From assembly GCA_910587095.1 (NCBI GenBank), contig CAJUMJ010000049.1, positions 1 to 26,240 on the forward strand: a stretch of DNA of 26,240 bases, written 5' to 3'. The notes below the pieces were generated by a model that saw nothing but the letters and a program-made list of their open reading frames with translations, had not been told where the DNA came from and ran no database searches. Positions 14,644 to 23,076 of the stretch are shown here, in pieces. This DNA is from an uncultured Lachnospiraceae bacterium. Lineage in GTDB: Bacteria > Bacillota > Clostridia > Lachnospirales > Lachnospiraceae. Within the stretch, counting starts at the first letter, position 1. Each line of letters begins with the position of its first letter. Both the position numbers and the translations under genes were made by a program.

Positions 14644-15432
14644 TCATTTTTTCATGAATTCTACCATATAATCTTGGTAACGATATGCACACATCTGTCT
14701 TTGTAAATTTTTGTTCTCCCGGTTTTTGATCCCGATCGTGCGGTGGAATGCCCGAAACAACTCCTGATACGCCTCCTCTCTCTCCGACAGGCAAAGGCTT
14801 TGCAGGACAAACGTCTCTTTTGCCGAGACGAGATACCACTCCTCCGACGCCGGATGAACGCCGAAAAGCTTTCTGTTCTCGTCGTAGACCATAAAGTTTT
14901 CTATGCTCAGTCTGTCCGCAAAATGAGGCATAACAAACGGAACCACATTGTTCTTCGGCCCGATTCTGGAAAAGAGTACACTTTTTTCGGAAGCTTCTGC
15001 CCTAAGCTCCTGAAAGCGGATAAACTCAATCTCAAAGTGGGCTTCATTGGCAGTAAAGCGCGCAAGCTCAAAGCATCTCGCCACATAGGGATTTTTCAGG
15101 TTTTCCATGACCCTTCTTCCGCTTCCCGCCGTAAGTGCGTCAACCACCGTCTTATAGACCGCTTCCCCCTTATCCGAATAGCAGGAAGCCGCCGCACGGC
15201 ACAGAGAATGATATACGTGCTCTCCCAACCGCTTTCTGAGCGTCTCCGCTACCTTATCAGTCTTTACGGGATCCGGGGAAATATACATGTAACTTGCAAA
15301 TAATCTTAAATTCTCCTCCTCGCCAAGCTGGATATGCACATGCGTATGCCCCTCCCTCAGAGCATATGCCTCATATATCCCGGTAAAGATTCCTTCCAGA
15401 GAATCCTCGCAGATCAAATATTTTTCTTCCAT
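14644..15432 (-). CDS. TIGR03915 family putative DNA metabolism protein
   Basis: A 262-residue soluble protein that I match to the TIGR03915/DUF4130 family, which nearly always travels with the TIGR03916 radical SAM protein, as here (stop to start 37 bases). Conserved-looking blocks are CEDSLEGIFTGIYEAYA at the N-terminus, KNPYVARCFELARFTANEAHF in the middle, and VPFVMPHFADRLSIENFMVYDE followed by REEAYQELFRAFHRTI near the C-terminus. Biochemical function is unknown; the family name implies DNA repair or modification. The ATG at 15432 follows GGGAAG at about 10 bases; the open frame to 15516 would overlap the upstream gene. It should be co-transcribed from the LexA-flanked promoter at 16917-16945. 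Confidence 0.8.
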   Translation of the reverse strand: MEEKYLICEDSLEGIFTGIYEAYALREGHTHVHIQLGEEENLRLFASYMYISPDPVKTDKVAETLRKRLGEHVYHSLCRAAASCYSDKGEAVYKTVVDALTAGSGRRVMENLKNPYVARCFELARFTANEAHFEIEFIRFQELRAEASEKSVLFSRIGPKNNVVPFVMPHFADRLSIENFMVYDENRKLFGVHPASEEWYLVSAKETFVLQSLCLSEREEAYQELFRAFHRTIGIKNRENKNLQRQMCAYRYQDYMVEFMKK

Positions 15433-15469
15433 AGATAATACGCTTCCCTCCCGGAAACATCCCGAAATG

Positions 15470-16810
15470 TCAGCCGCCGGCCGCCCTCCAGTTTTTCCCG
15501 AATCCGTCGTTTTCAAACAGAGACATCTGTCTATAAGCCGTGCCGTCTGTCATAAAAGGCAGCTTCTCCCCCCTGCCCATCTGATTCTGGTAGGTGAGGG
15601 CACGCACGATGTACTGCTCCTCCAGCTTCGTCGGATACATCATCTTTCCGCTGCAGGTGATAAAATAGAGCGCTCTCTTGAGCACAACACCTATCTTTTT
15701 TAAATCCTCAAAGGTCAGATTTCCAAACCTCCTGGCCGCCACAATCCGGCTCGCACTCTTGACACCAACCCCCGGAATCCGCAAAAGCAAATGGTAATCC
15801 GCCCGATTGATCTCTACCGGAAAACACTCCAGATGTCGGACCGCCCAGTCCGCTTTCGGATCGATGGCCGTATTGAAATTAGGTCTGTCCGCCGTCAGCA
15901 GTTCATCCACCTTAAAGTCATAAAAACGTAAAAGCCAGTCCGCCTGATACAGCCTATGCTCCCGCAATAGAGGCGGTCCTCCCACAGGGGCCGGCAGCTC
16001 TTTGTCCTCATTGACATTTACAAATGCGGAGTAGTACACCCTCTTGAGAGAGAACTTTTCATAGAGGTTTTCCGCCACCGACATGATCTGGTAATCGCTC
16101 TCCGGCAAAGCGCCTATGACCATCTGTGTAGACTGGCCCGCCTCACAGAAACGGGGCGCGTGTTTATATACGGTAAGTTCATTTTTATTTTCGACAATGC
16201 CGTTTTGAATCTGACGCATGGGTTTTAAAATATTTTTGCGGTGCTTATTGGGCGCAATAGCCCTAAGCCCCTCCGCCGTGGCCATCTCCAGATTCACGCT
16301 CATACGATCCGCCAGATAACCTGCCCTCTGGATCAGCAGCGGATTCGCCCCCGGGATCGCCTTAATATGGATGTATCCCTGGAAGCGGTGTACCGTGCGA
16401 AGTCTGTGAACCGTCTCGCAGATCAGTTCCATTGTATAATCAGGGCTATACAAAATACCCGAACTCAAAAATAGTCCTTCTATATAATTGCGTCTGTAAA
16501 ATTCCATGGTCAGCTCGCATACCTCGTCGGGGGTAAAGGAAGCCCGCTGTACGTCGTTGGAGCTGCGGTTGACGCAGTAACGGCAGTCGTAAATGCACTC
16601 ATTGGTAAAGAGAATCTTCAGCAGGGAAATACATCTGCCATCCGCCGCAAAGCTGTGGCACAACCCTGCAGCCACGGTATTTCCCATGCCCTGCCCATCG
16701 TTTTTCCGAGAGGAACCGCTGGAACTGCACGACACATCATACTTTGCCGCGTCGCCGAGTATTTTCAGTTTATCCATGAGCGACATCTGCGGCGCAATAC
16801 GAATATCCAT
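15470..16810 (-). CDS. TIGR03916 putative DNA modification/repair radical SAM protein
   Basis: A 446-residue radical SAM enzyme. The 4Fe-4S motif is CIYDCRYC (Cys72, 76, 79; CX3CX2C), followed by a TIM-barrel-like region, and a helix-hairpin-helix DNA-binding motif LLLRIPGVGVKSASRIV lies at about 341-357. The N-terminal AAKYDVSCSSSGSSR block is typical of the family. Combination of radical chemistry with a DNA-binding hairpin suggests action on a nucleic acid, but no reaction is established. I use the ATG at 16810, with GGGAG 8 bases upstream; an in-frame GTG at 16819 is the alternative. It heads an operon with the TIGR03915 gene, and its promoter lies between two LexA boxes. Confidence 0.87.
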   Translation of the reverse strand: MDIRIAPQMSLMDKLKILGDAAKYDVSCSSSGSSRKNDGQGMGNTVAAGLCHSFAADGRCISLLKILFTNECIYDCRYCVNRSSNDVQRASFTPDEVCELTMEFYRRNYIEGLFLSSGILYSPDYTMELICETVHRLRTVHRFQGYIHIKAIPGANPLLIQRAGYLADRMSVNLEMATAEGLRAIAPNKHRKNILKPMRQIQNGIVENKNELTVYKHAPRFCEAGQSTQMVIGALPESDYQIMSVAENLYEKFSLKRVYYSAFVNVNEDKELPAPVGGPPLLREHRLYQADWLLRFYDFKVDELLTADRPNFNTAIDPKADWAVRHLECFPVEINRADYHLLLRIPGVGVKSASRIVAARRFGNLTFEDLKKIGVVLKRALYFITCSGKMMYPTKLEEQYIVRALTYQNQMGRGEKLPFMTDGTAYRQMSLFENDGFGKNWRAAGG

Positions 16811-16893
16811 TTCACTCACTCCCTTACGTCAAATGTTTCTTCTCCGAAAAGCGTTCCGACCCATATATGGCGTCTGTCAGTCCGCCCGATTCG

Positions 16894-16905
16894 GAACATA
16901 CGTTC
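16894..16905. promoter_or_regulatory. LexA (SOS) box 1
   Basis: GAACATACGTTC fits the Gram-positive LexA core GAAC-RNRY-GTTC. It lies about 11 bases past the -10 of the radical SAM operon promoter, where bound LexA would block transcription. Confidence 0.8.
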
Positions 16906-16916
16906 TTTTTGGTAAT

Positions 16917-16945
16917 ATCTTAACACGGCATCTCCCATATTGCAA
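16917..16945 (-). promoter_or_regulatory. Promoter of the radical SAM operon
   Basis: TTGCAA (16945-16940), 17-base spacer, TAAGAT (16922-16917). It is bracketed by the two LexA boxes, 11 bases to either side. Confidence 0.6.
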
Positions 16946-16956
16946 CCCCTTTTTTA

Positions 16957-16968
16957 GAACATTCGTTC
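16957..16968. promoter_or_regulatory. LexA (SOS) box 2
   Basis: GAACATTCGTTC, read on the minus strand GAACGAATGTTC, matches GAAC-RNRY-GTTC. It is 63 bases from box 1 (six helical turns) and 19 bases upstream of the -35 of the divergent transporter gene, so it might touch both promoters. Confidence 0.75.
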
Positions 16969-16986
16969 TTTTCCTTTCTAAAAGCA

Positions 16987-17015
16987 TTGCATAACAGGAC
17001 ATGTTACAGTATAAT
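16987..17015 (+). promoter_or_regulatory. Promoter of the NSS transporter
   Basis: TTGCAT (16987-16992), 17-base spacer, TATAAT (17010-17015), 36 bases before the start codon. Confidence 0.75.
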
Positions 17016-17051
17016 CAGAATATTACATGCAAAAGGGAAAGGAATAGAATT

Positions 17052-18449
17052 ATGGAGACTACTAAGAAAAGAGGAAACTTTACAGGCCGAATCGGTTTTG
17101 TTCTGGCGGCGGCCGGCAGCGCGGTAGGACTGGGAAATATCTGGCGATTCCCCTATCTGGCGGCGAAAGACGGCGGGGGATTATTCATTTTCTGCTATAT
17201 CATCCTTGCGCTGACCTTCGGCTTTACCCTGCTCACCACCGAGATCGCCATCGGTCGCAAAACCGCGCAGAGTCCGCTGACCGCCTACGGGGTGATCCAC
17301 CCGAAATGGAAGGGACTCGGCGTTCTGGCAAGTCTTGTCCCGGTTATTATTTTACCTTACTATCTCGCCATCGGCGGATGGGTATTAAAGTATCTATTGG
17401 TTTTTCTCACCGGAAAAACAACGGATGCCGCCGCAGACGGCTATTTTACCGGGTTTATCTCAGAGCCGTTTGGCCCCGTGATCTTTATGGCCGTTTTTAC
17501 GGTTCTGTCGGCGGTCATTATCTTCGGCGGCGTGGACAACGGCATTGAGCGGGCGAGCAAATTTATCATGCCCCTGCTTCTCGTTCTGATTATCGGTATA
17601 TCCGTTTACGCTCTGACGCTCCGGCACACGGATGCCGCCGGGATCCAGAGAAGCGGTCTGGAGGGACTGAAAATTTATCTGCTCCCCAATTTTGAGGGCG
17701 TTACCTTGCAGGATTTGTTTCTGGTAATTATGGACGCGCTGGGACAGTTGTTTTACTCCATCAGCGTTGCCATGGGCATCATGGTGGCTTACGGCTCCTA
17801 CGTCAAAAAGGACGTCGACCTGATGCCCTCCATCAACCAGATCGAGATTTTTGATACCGTAGTCGCCCTGCTCGCGGGTCTGATGATCGTCCCTGCCGTT
17901 TATGTTTTCATGGGAACCGAGGGTATGTCCGCCGGCCCCGGACTTATGTTTATCTCCCTTCCTAAGATCTTTGCCGCTATGGGATGGGTCGGAACACTCG
18001 TCGGCATCCTGTTCTTTGTCATGGTTGCCTTCGCGGCAGTGACCTCCGCAGTATCCATCATGGAGGCTATCGTCTCAAGTCTGGTGGACAAGTTTCATTT
18101 ATCCAGAAAAAAGAGCGCGGTATTCGTGACCGCCTACGGTCTGATCGTCGGGATGATTGTCTGCTTCGGCTACAATTTCTTCTACTTTGAGTTAAAGCTG
18201 CCTAACGGCTCCGTCGGTCAGCTTCTGGATGTCATGGATTATGTCAGCAACAACTGTCTGATGCCGCTCGTCGCACTTCTGACCTGTGTTCTGATCGGCT
18301 GGGTTGTAAAGCCCAAGGTGATTATCGACGAGGTGACTTTAGGCGGTTATAAATTTGGAAGAAAGCGCCTCTATATTGCCATGATTACCGTCATTGCCCC
18401 GGTGCTTCTGTTTTTACTGCTGCTGCAATCGTTCGGCTTTTCCCTGTAA
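17052..18449 (+). CDS. Sodium-dependent transporter, NSS (SNF) family
   Basis: A 465-residue integral membrane protein of the neurotransmitter:sodium symporter family (LeuT, MhsT, TnaT relatives). The family signature GSAVGLGNIWRFPY (22-35) in the broken first helix forms part of the sodium and substrate sites. Repeated hydrophobic segments suit 11-12 membrane helices, and the protein ends with a basic patch before a final helix. It most likely imports an amino acid with sodium; the substrate is not predictable. The ATG at 17052 follows AAAGGA; the open frame from 17001 overlaps the promoter and is not used. It is divergent from the radical SAM operon and ends at a strong terminator shared with the convergent chemoreceptor gene. 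Confidence 0.92.
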   Translation: METTKKRGNFTGRIGFVLAAAGSAVGLGNIWRFPYLAAKDGGGLFIFCYIILALTFGFTLLTTEIAIGRKTAQSPLTAYGVIHPKWKGLGVLASLVPVIILPYYLAIGGWVLKYLLVFLTGKTTDAAADGYFTGFISEPFGPVIFMAVFTVLSAVIIFGGVDNGIERASKFIMPLLLVLIIGISVYALTLRHTDAAGIQRSGLEGLKIYLLPNFEGVTLQDLFLVIMDALGQLFYSISVAMGIMVAYGSYVKKDVDLMPSINQIEIFDTVVALLAGLMIVPAVYVFMGTEGMSAGPGLMFISLPKIFAAMGWVGTLVGILFFVMVAFAAVTSAVSIMEAIVSSLVDKFHLSRKKSAVFVTAYGLIVGMIVCFGYNFFYFELKLPNGSVGQLLDVMDYVSNNCLMPLVALLTCVLIGWVVKPKVIIDEVTLGGYKFGRKRLYIAMITVIAPVLLFLLLLQSFGFSL

Positions 18450-18496
18450 TGTCCGAACATAGCTGAAACGGAATCATTTGATTCACACATACACAA

Positions 18497-18548
18497 AAAT
18501 CCCGGAAACAGTCATCGAACTACGACAAGGTGACTGCCTCCGGGATTT
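18497..18548. terminator. Bidirectional terminator
   Basis: AAATCCCGG..ACAGTCA (18497-18514) pairs with TGACTG..CCGGGATTT (18531-18548), with T-runs outside on both strands. It ends the plus-strand NSS gene and the minus-strand chemoreceptor gene, which stops 4 bases away. Confidence 0.9.
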
Positions 18549-18551
18549 CTT

Positions 18552-20576
18552 TTACCTGATGCGGAACTGGCTGATCAGGCGATTCAGCGTCTTGGCCTGA
18601 CCGGATAATTCGTTGGAAACTTCCGCGCTCTTTTCCGCTGCGGACGAATTGCTCTCAATGACTTTGGAAACCTCCTTGATCCTGTTTTCCACAGACACAA
18701 TCATCTCCGACTGCTGTACGCTTGCAAGGGCAATTTCATCCATCAGCGTCTTGATGGCCTGCACGCACTCGTTGATGATCTGCATCGCGGATATCGCGTC
18801 TTTCGTGGACTCGGTTCCCGACTTCACGTCGTTTGTCGAGCGGTTGATCAGCTCGCCCGTATTTTTCGCCGCCTGGGAAGACTTGGAAGCGAGGCTTCGC
18901 ACTTCCCCCGAAACGACGGCGAATCCCTTTCCCGCCTCCCCGGCTCTTGCTGCCTCGACGGACGCGTTCAAGGCCAGAATATTTGTCTGGAAAGCGATGT
19001 CCTCAATGGTCTTTACAATACTTCCGATCTGCGTGGAGGACTCGTCAATATTTTTTGTGGCGGCGGAAAGCTGTTCCATTTTCCTGTCGGCTTCCCTGGC
19101 ATAGCCGATTGCCCTGTCCACCAATTCACTCGCGTTGCTGCAGCGGGCGGCGCTTTGTTGAATCTGTTCCGTAATGTCCGTGATATTGGATACCAGACCG
19201 TTGATGGAAAGCTCCTGTTGGGCGACTCCCTGGGACAACGCCTGCGCGCCCTCCGCCACCTCGTCCGCACCGTTGTTCACCTGATTTGCAATACTCGTGA
19301 TATCCCTCATAACATTTGTCAGATGATCCCTGATGCTCTTTAGGCTCTCCGACAGCACTTTGAAATCGCCTATGTAGTACCCTTCGTTTCTGTCCACGTC
19401 CACGGCAATATTGCCGCCCGCCATCTCGCCTAATATCCTGCCGATATCGTCAATCGTTTTGCGGAGACATTCGCAGACAAGATGTATCGTCTGGGCAATC
19501 ATGCCGATCTCATCGTTTCTCCCGTAAAAGGATTCCAATCCGCGATCCGCAGACAGCTCCAAATTGCCGAGCCGTCGTATAGCGCCTTCCATAATCATAA
19601 GCTCTCTGCCTTCCCGGTACAGGATCAGCAGGATGACGAGAATAATGACTACCGCTACCATAGCGCAGAGAACGCCAACCGTACCTCCCACCGTTTCCAC
19701 TTCCCTGTAGACTTCCTCCACGTTGTCATGCACCATAAATACCCAGTCCCGGTCCGGCAAATATTTGTACACGACCATCTGGTTCACGCCGTTTTCATCC
19801 TGATAAAAGTAAGTGCCTGCATTGGAGTCATTGTTCTCCTTGATCCTGCGTATGATTTCCAGATATCCGGGATCGGTCGTCTCCGTATTCAAAAGGGATT
19901 CATCCGAATGGTACAGATAAACTCCGGTCTGCGCGTTTAAAAAGACATACTCACTGTTTGGCAGGCCCTCCATATCCAGACCTAACAGCACATCCATAAG
20001 CCCGCTGGCATAGACGCCGGCGCCCACATAGCCGATGCATTCCTCGTTTTCAAAGATCGGATTATACATGGAGAGAATCATGCTGCCGCTTCCGGGTGAT
20101 TCCATAATGCCCAAATTCGTGAGTTTTGGCTCCGCCAGAATCGTATTCTGGAACTCCTTCAGGGAATCGCCGTTTCTGGTCGTGATGCCGACCACCTCTC
20201 TGTTCGTATGTGTCAAAACATGTGTATCCGGCGTGGCAATATACAATCCCTCAAATATGCCCTTGACGGCTGCGAAGTCCTCCGTGTACTTCTGCCCACG
20301 CTCCAAAACGGCTGAATCCTGCGTTGTCAGGCAGTTTCTCACGTCACTGCTAAGCGCAAAAGCGGACATGTATTCCTCCGCGGACGCCACATAGTCGTTG
20401 ATGATGGAAGCTCTGGATTCCACAACGTCAATCATCTGGTTCGTAATGTTATTCTCAACCATCGAAGAAATGCGGTTGGAAACGATAAACCAGAGAAGAA
20501 ACATCCCCGCAAAAATAAGCGCCGTGGTAATGATGCCAATCCGAGTAGCCAGCTTTCGATTTGCAAAAAACTTCAT
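18552..20576 (-). CDS. Methyl-accepting chemotaxis protein with Cache sensor
   Basis: A 674-residue chemoreceptor. Membrane helix 1 is at about 13-33, an extracellular dCache-like sensor spans about 35-295 (GYVGAGVYAS and TGVYLYHSDESLL are typical), and helix 2 is at about 300-320. A HAMP linker follows, then a long cytoplasmic coiled coil with the kinase-contact hairpin EDIAFQTNILALNASVEAAR through GEVRSLASKSSQAAKNT (524-573). It should pass signals to CheA/CheW, implying a motile or chemosensory organism. A GAGGGGG site precedes the ATG. It is monocistronic, with its own promoter and a shared terminator. The ligand is unknown; Cache domains often bind amino or carboxylic acids. No C-terminal CheR-tethering pentapeptide is seen. 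Confidence 0.93.
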   Translation of the reverse strand: MKFFANRKLATRIGIITTALIFAGMFLLWFIVSNRISSMVENNITNQMIDVVESRASIINDYVASAEEYMSAFALSSDVRNCLTTQDSAVLERGQKYTEDFAAVKGIFEGLYIATPDTHVLTHTNREVVGITTRNGDSLKEFQNTILAEPKLTNLGIMESPGSGSMILSMYNPIFENEECIGYVGAGVYASGLMDVLLGLDMEGLPNSEYVFLNAQTGVYLYHSDESLLNTETTDPGYLEIIRRIKENNDSNAGTYFYQDENGVNQMVVYKYLPDRDWVFMVHDNVEEVYREVETVGGTVGVLCAMVAVVIILVILLILYREGRELMIMEGAIRRLGNLELSADRGLESFYGRNDEIGMIAQTIHLVCECLRKTIDDIGRILGEMAGGNIAVDVDRNEGYYIGDFKVLSESLKSIRDHLTNVMRDITSIANQVNNGADEVAEGAQALSQGVAQQELSINGLVSNITDITEQIQQSAARCSNASELVDRAIGYAREADRKMEQLSAATKNIDESSTQIGSIVKTIEDIAFQTNILALNASVEAARAGEAGKGFAVVSGEVRSLASKSSQAAKNTGELINRSTNDVKSGTESTKDAISAMQIINECVQAIKTLMDEIALASVQQSEMIVSVENRIKEVSKVIESNSSAAEKSAEVSNELSGQAKTLNRLISQFRIR

Positions 20577-20607
20577 AAGATTTTCCCCCTCTATTTTTTT
20601 CGAAAAT

Positions 20608-20636
20608 ATTTTACCACAGGTTTTTTCCGTTCACAA
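20608..20636 (-). promoter_or_regulatory. Promoter of the chemoreceptor gene
   Basis: TTGTGA (20636-20631), 17-base spacer, TAAAAT (20613-20608). No obvious sigma-28 motility motif was noted instead. Confidence 0.55.
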
Positions 20637-20673
20637 GACAGATTCCACACACAGCGCAATTACTGACTCCTAC

Positions 20674-20702
20674 TGGAAACGCGCCTTCAATTCTGTTATA
20701 CT
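20674..20702 (+). promoter_or_regulatory. Promoter of the DUF1266 lipoprotein gene
   Basis: TGGAAA (20674-20679), 17-base spacer, TATACT (20697-20702), about 50 bases before the start codon and divergent from the chemoreceptor promoter. Confidence 0.55.
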
Positions 20703-20751
20703 GTCTTCTATAAAAGAAGGATATGTAATTTTTTACAGGAGGAAAGACGAA

Positions 20752-21501
20752 ATGAAAAAAACAACAAAGCCGTGGAAAATGACCGTTTCAGTCATTACGG
20801 TTCTTGCGCTGACGCTGGCAGGATGCGGGAAAAGCGCCGGCAAAACCGACTCCGATACCGTTCAGTGGTTCAACAACACCTATGCCGTACTGACCGTGCT
20901 GAATGAGCGCGACTACCGCATATACAGCGGGAGCCGCCCGAATATAGCCAGCAAAACGCTCGCCCAGGCGCTTCTGGAAAACACATGGGATGTTACGGAC
21001 AGAGAATCGGCCGACGAATCGCTCCTCTGGCTTCTGGAAGAAGGTCACCGGGTTTCCATAGCGGAAGAATTGGACTATCTTGCCGAAATGGGACTCTCGG
21101 ATATACCGGAAGACGAACGGGTTGAGGCGATTCTTACCGGTTTCGATCTGGACGATCAGCAGGCCCAGCGATACGCCGATTGGTTTTCCCTGTATGAACA
21201 GTGCGGTGAGGATACGGCTGCAGCCTGGGATTACAGCCGGGCCATGTGGCTTTTGAGCTATTACTATCTGGCGGACTATTATACAAAGGAGGAAGCCCTG
21301 GATCAATCTCTGGCGCTTGCGCAAACCGTTCAGACCACCTTCGATTCATGGGACAGCTTCATGGAAAGCTATTTTGCCGGATATGAGTACTGGTCGGAGG
21401 AAAGCAGCGACGAACGCCGAGAAATATATGAAAATCTGAAGACCTCCTCCGACAATCCCTTTGCGCTGGACTGGAATACGCCGCTTGAAAAGACGTGGTA
21501 A
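20752..21501 (+). CDS. DUF1266 domain lipoprotein
   Basis: A 249-residue predicted lipoprotein. The N-terminus has Lys-rich residues 2-9, a hydrophobic stretch 11-22 and lipobox LAGC with Cys25 as the lipidated residue. The rest matches DUF1266: EGHR near residue 100, AWDYSRAMWLLSYYYLADYY (158-177), and FDSWDSFMESYFAGYEYW near 197-214. DUF1266 has no known biochemical role and is usually seen in YbeR/YbeU-like proteins; an exported lipidated form would sit on the outer face of the membrane. AGGAGG precedes the ATG at 20752; the open frame continues upstream to 20398 but overlaps the divergent gene and both promoters, so it is rejected. It appears to be a single-gene unit. Confidence 0.8.
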   Translation: MKKTTKPWKMTVSVITVLALTLAGCGKSAGKTDSDTVQWFNNTYAVLTVLNERDYRIYSGSRPNIASKTLAQALLENTWDVTDRESADESLLWLLEEGHRVSIAEELDYLAEMGLSDIPEDERVEAILTGFDLDDQQAQRYADWFSLYEQCGEDTAAAWDYSRAMWLLSYYYLADYYTKEEALDQSLALAQTVQTTFDSWDSFMESYFAGYEYWSEESSDERREIYENLKTSSDNPFALDWNTPLEKTW

Positions 21502-21596
21502 AAGTTTTTCTTGCTTTCCTGCCGTAAAAGCGGTTAAATAATAGGTGAGAAACCGTCGTTACGCGATTTCTTATATCAAAAAAAGCGAGGTATCCT

Positions 21597-22607
21597 ATGG
21601 AACACTTAATTATCCCAAAAGATTACAGTTCCGCCCTGAATCTGCATGACACGCAGATCGGCATCAAGACTGTCAAAGATTATTTCCAGTTACAGCTTGC
21701 GGAGAGGCTTCACCTGCTGCGCGTATCCGCCCCCCTTTTCGTAGAGCCGGCTTCCGGCCTGAACGACAACCTAAACGGCGTGGAACGTCCCGTCACCTTC
21801 GGTATCAAGGATCAGGAAGACGCCCCCGCCGAGATCGTGCACTCCCTGGCAAAGTGGAAACGAATGGCTCTCGGAAAATACGGCTTTGTCCACGGCGAGG
21901 GACTCTACACTGACATGAGCGCCATCCGCAGAGACGAGGAGACGGACAATATCCACTCCATCTATGTGGACCAGTGGGATTGGGAGAAAGTCATTTCCCG
22001 CGAGGAACGTTGTCCGGATTATCTGAAAGAAACGGTAAAGACGGTCTATAAGGCACTGCGAAAAACGGAAAAGTACATGGCCATCCAGTACGATTACATA
22101 GACGAGATTCTGCCCCATGACATCTTTTTTATCACGACGCAGGCGCTTGAGGATCTCTACCCCGGCACGACCCCAAAGGAGCGGGAATACTTGATTACAA
22201 GAGAAAAGGGTGCGGTCTGCCTCATGCAAATCGGGGATTTGCTGGCCTCCGGCGAAAAGCACGACGGCCGTGCGCCGGATTACGACGACTGGACGCTCAA
22301 CGCGGATATTCTTGTCTATTATCCCGTCCTCGATATCGCGCTGGAGCTCTCTTCCATGGGAATCCGTGTGGATAAGGATGCGCTTTTGTCCCAGCTTGAA
22401 AAGGCAGGCTGCCCCGAGCGCGCCGAACTCCCCTTCCAGAAGGGCGTCATCGACGAAACCCTTCCCTTCACCATCGGCGGCGGCATCGGGCAATCGAGAA
22501 TCTGTATGTTTTTCCTGCGCAAAGCCCACATCGGTGAGGTACAGTGTTCCCTCTGGCCGGAGGAGATCACGAAGGAAGCGCTGGCGAACGGAATACAACT
22601 GCTATGA
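21597..22607 (+). CDS. asnA: Aspartate-ammonia ligase (asparagine synthetase A)
   Basis: A 336-residue class II tRNA-synthetase-like enzyme that makes asparagine from aspartate, ammonia and ATP (EC 6.3.1.1) in the cytoplasm. Diagnostic blocks are VEPASGLNDNLNGVERPV (49-66), HSLAKWKRMALGKYGF (82-97), the DQWDWEKVI block near 125-133, and the motif-3-like GGGIGQSRICMFFL (294-307). Length matches the family. A GCGAGGT site precedes the ATG. The 95-base upstream spacer shows no T-box, so asparagine-tRNA control is not indicated. It stands alone, with a terminator 30 bases downstream. Confidence 0.96.
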   Translation: MEHLIIPKDYSSALNLHDTQIGIKTVKDYFQLQLAERLHLLRVSAPLFVEPASGLNDNLNGVERPVTFGIKDQEDAPAEIVHSLAKWKRMALGKYGFVHGEGLYTDMSAIRRDEETDNIHSIYVDQWDWEKVISREERCPDYLKETVKTVYKALRKTEKYMAIQYDYIDEILPHDIFFITTQALEDLYPGTTPKEREYLITREKGAVCLMQIGDLLASGEKHDGRAPDYDDWTLNADILVYYPVLDIALELSSMGIRVDKDALLSQLEKAGCPERAELPFQKGVIDETLPFTIGGGIGQSRICMFFLRKAHIGEVQCSLWPEEITKEALANGIQLL

Positions 22608-22637
22608 CTTATGAAGAAAGGCCGGTTACAACATGAC

Positions 22638-22682
22638 AAAACAGAGGGTACTGCGCAAAAAGCACAGCGCCCTCTGTTTTTC
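22638..22682. terminator. Terminator between asnA and the PAS gene
   Basis: AAAACAGAGGG (22638-22648) pairs with CCCTCTGTTTT (22670-22680), with an inner CTG/CAG extension. T follows on the plus strand for asnA, and a TTTT run serves the convergent minus-strand operon. Confidence 0.85.
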
Positions 22683-22692
22683 ATTTATCTCC

Positions 22693-23076
22693 TCAGCCGA
22701 AATCATACATCGCGCACGTCTCCACATTCCGGTACTCGTGCTTCTCGTAATACCCGATCAGCGTTCCGTCCTCATCCCGCAGCGCAACCATATAGCCATC
22801 CTTGTTTTCCTTCTCATTATAAAAAGTGTGGATGATATTGTGCTCTGCGCTCTCCCCGAACCATGCCGTTATCTTTCCGATCTGCTCCACAGACTGCGCG
22901 TTATGACAGTCCAAGAGACTTTGCCCCACGAGAGCCGCCCCGCCCCGCTTTGAAAACCGCTCTTTGGCCGCAGGATTCATATAAATAATCTCGTGGGACA
23001 GATTGCAAATCACCACCGCGCTCCTGTCCTGATCTATGATACTCTTAAAGTACTGTGATAAATTCATGTTGTTCAT
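22693..23076 (-). CDS. Single PAS-domain protein coupled to the alpha-xylosidase
   Basis: A 127-residue protein that is essentially one PAS domain: VVICNLSHEIIYMNPAAKERF (21-41), LVGQSLLDCHNAQS (49-62) and DGYMVALRDEDGTLIGYYE (93-111). The DCH motif resembles the PAS domain attached to DUF438 and similar cytosolic sensors; Cys57/His58 might take part in cofactor binding, which is inference. There is no output domain. Its ATG overlaps the stop codon of the GH31 gene (ATGA) and its ribosome site GGAGGAG lies in the last GH31 codons, so the two are translationally coupled. Role unknown; a partner protein or a signal linked to sugar metabolism is possible. Confidence 0.82.
   Translation of the reverse strand: MNNMNLSQYFKSIIDQDRSAVVICNLSHEIIYMNPAAKERFSKRGGAALVGQSLLDCHNAQSVEQIGKITAWFGESAEHNIIHTFYNEKENKDGYMVALRDEDGTLIGYYEKHEYRNVETCAMYDFG

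Noticed and set aside
14549..14839. Minus-strand frame of 96 codons overlapping the TIGR03915 gene
   Set aside because: Overlaps the 3' part of a recognised gene in another frame and has no start signal or conserved motif.
21502..21596. T-box riboswitch before asnA
   Set aside because: The spacer is only 95 bases and lacks a T-box sequence, specifier loop or anti-terminator.
21771..22598. Minus-strand open frame of 275 codons
   Set aside because: Antisense to asnA, with no domain or start signal; a codon-bias shadow.
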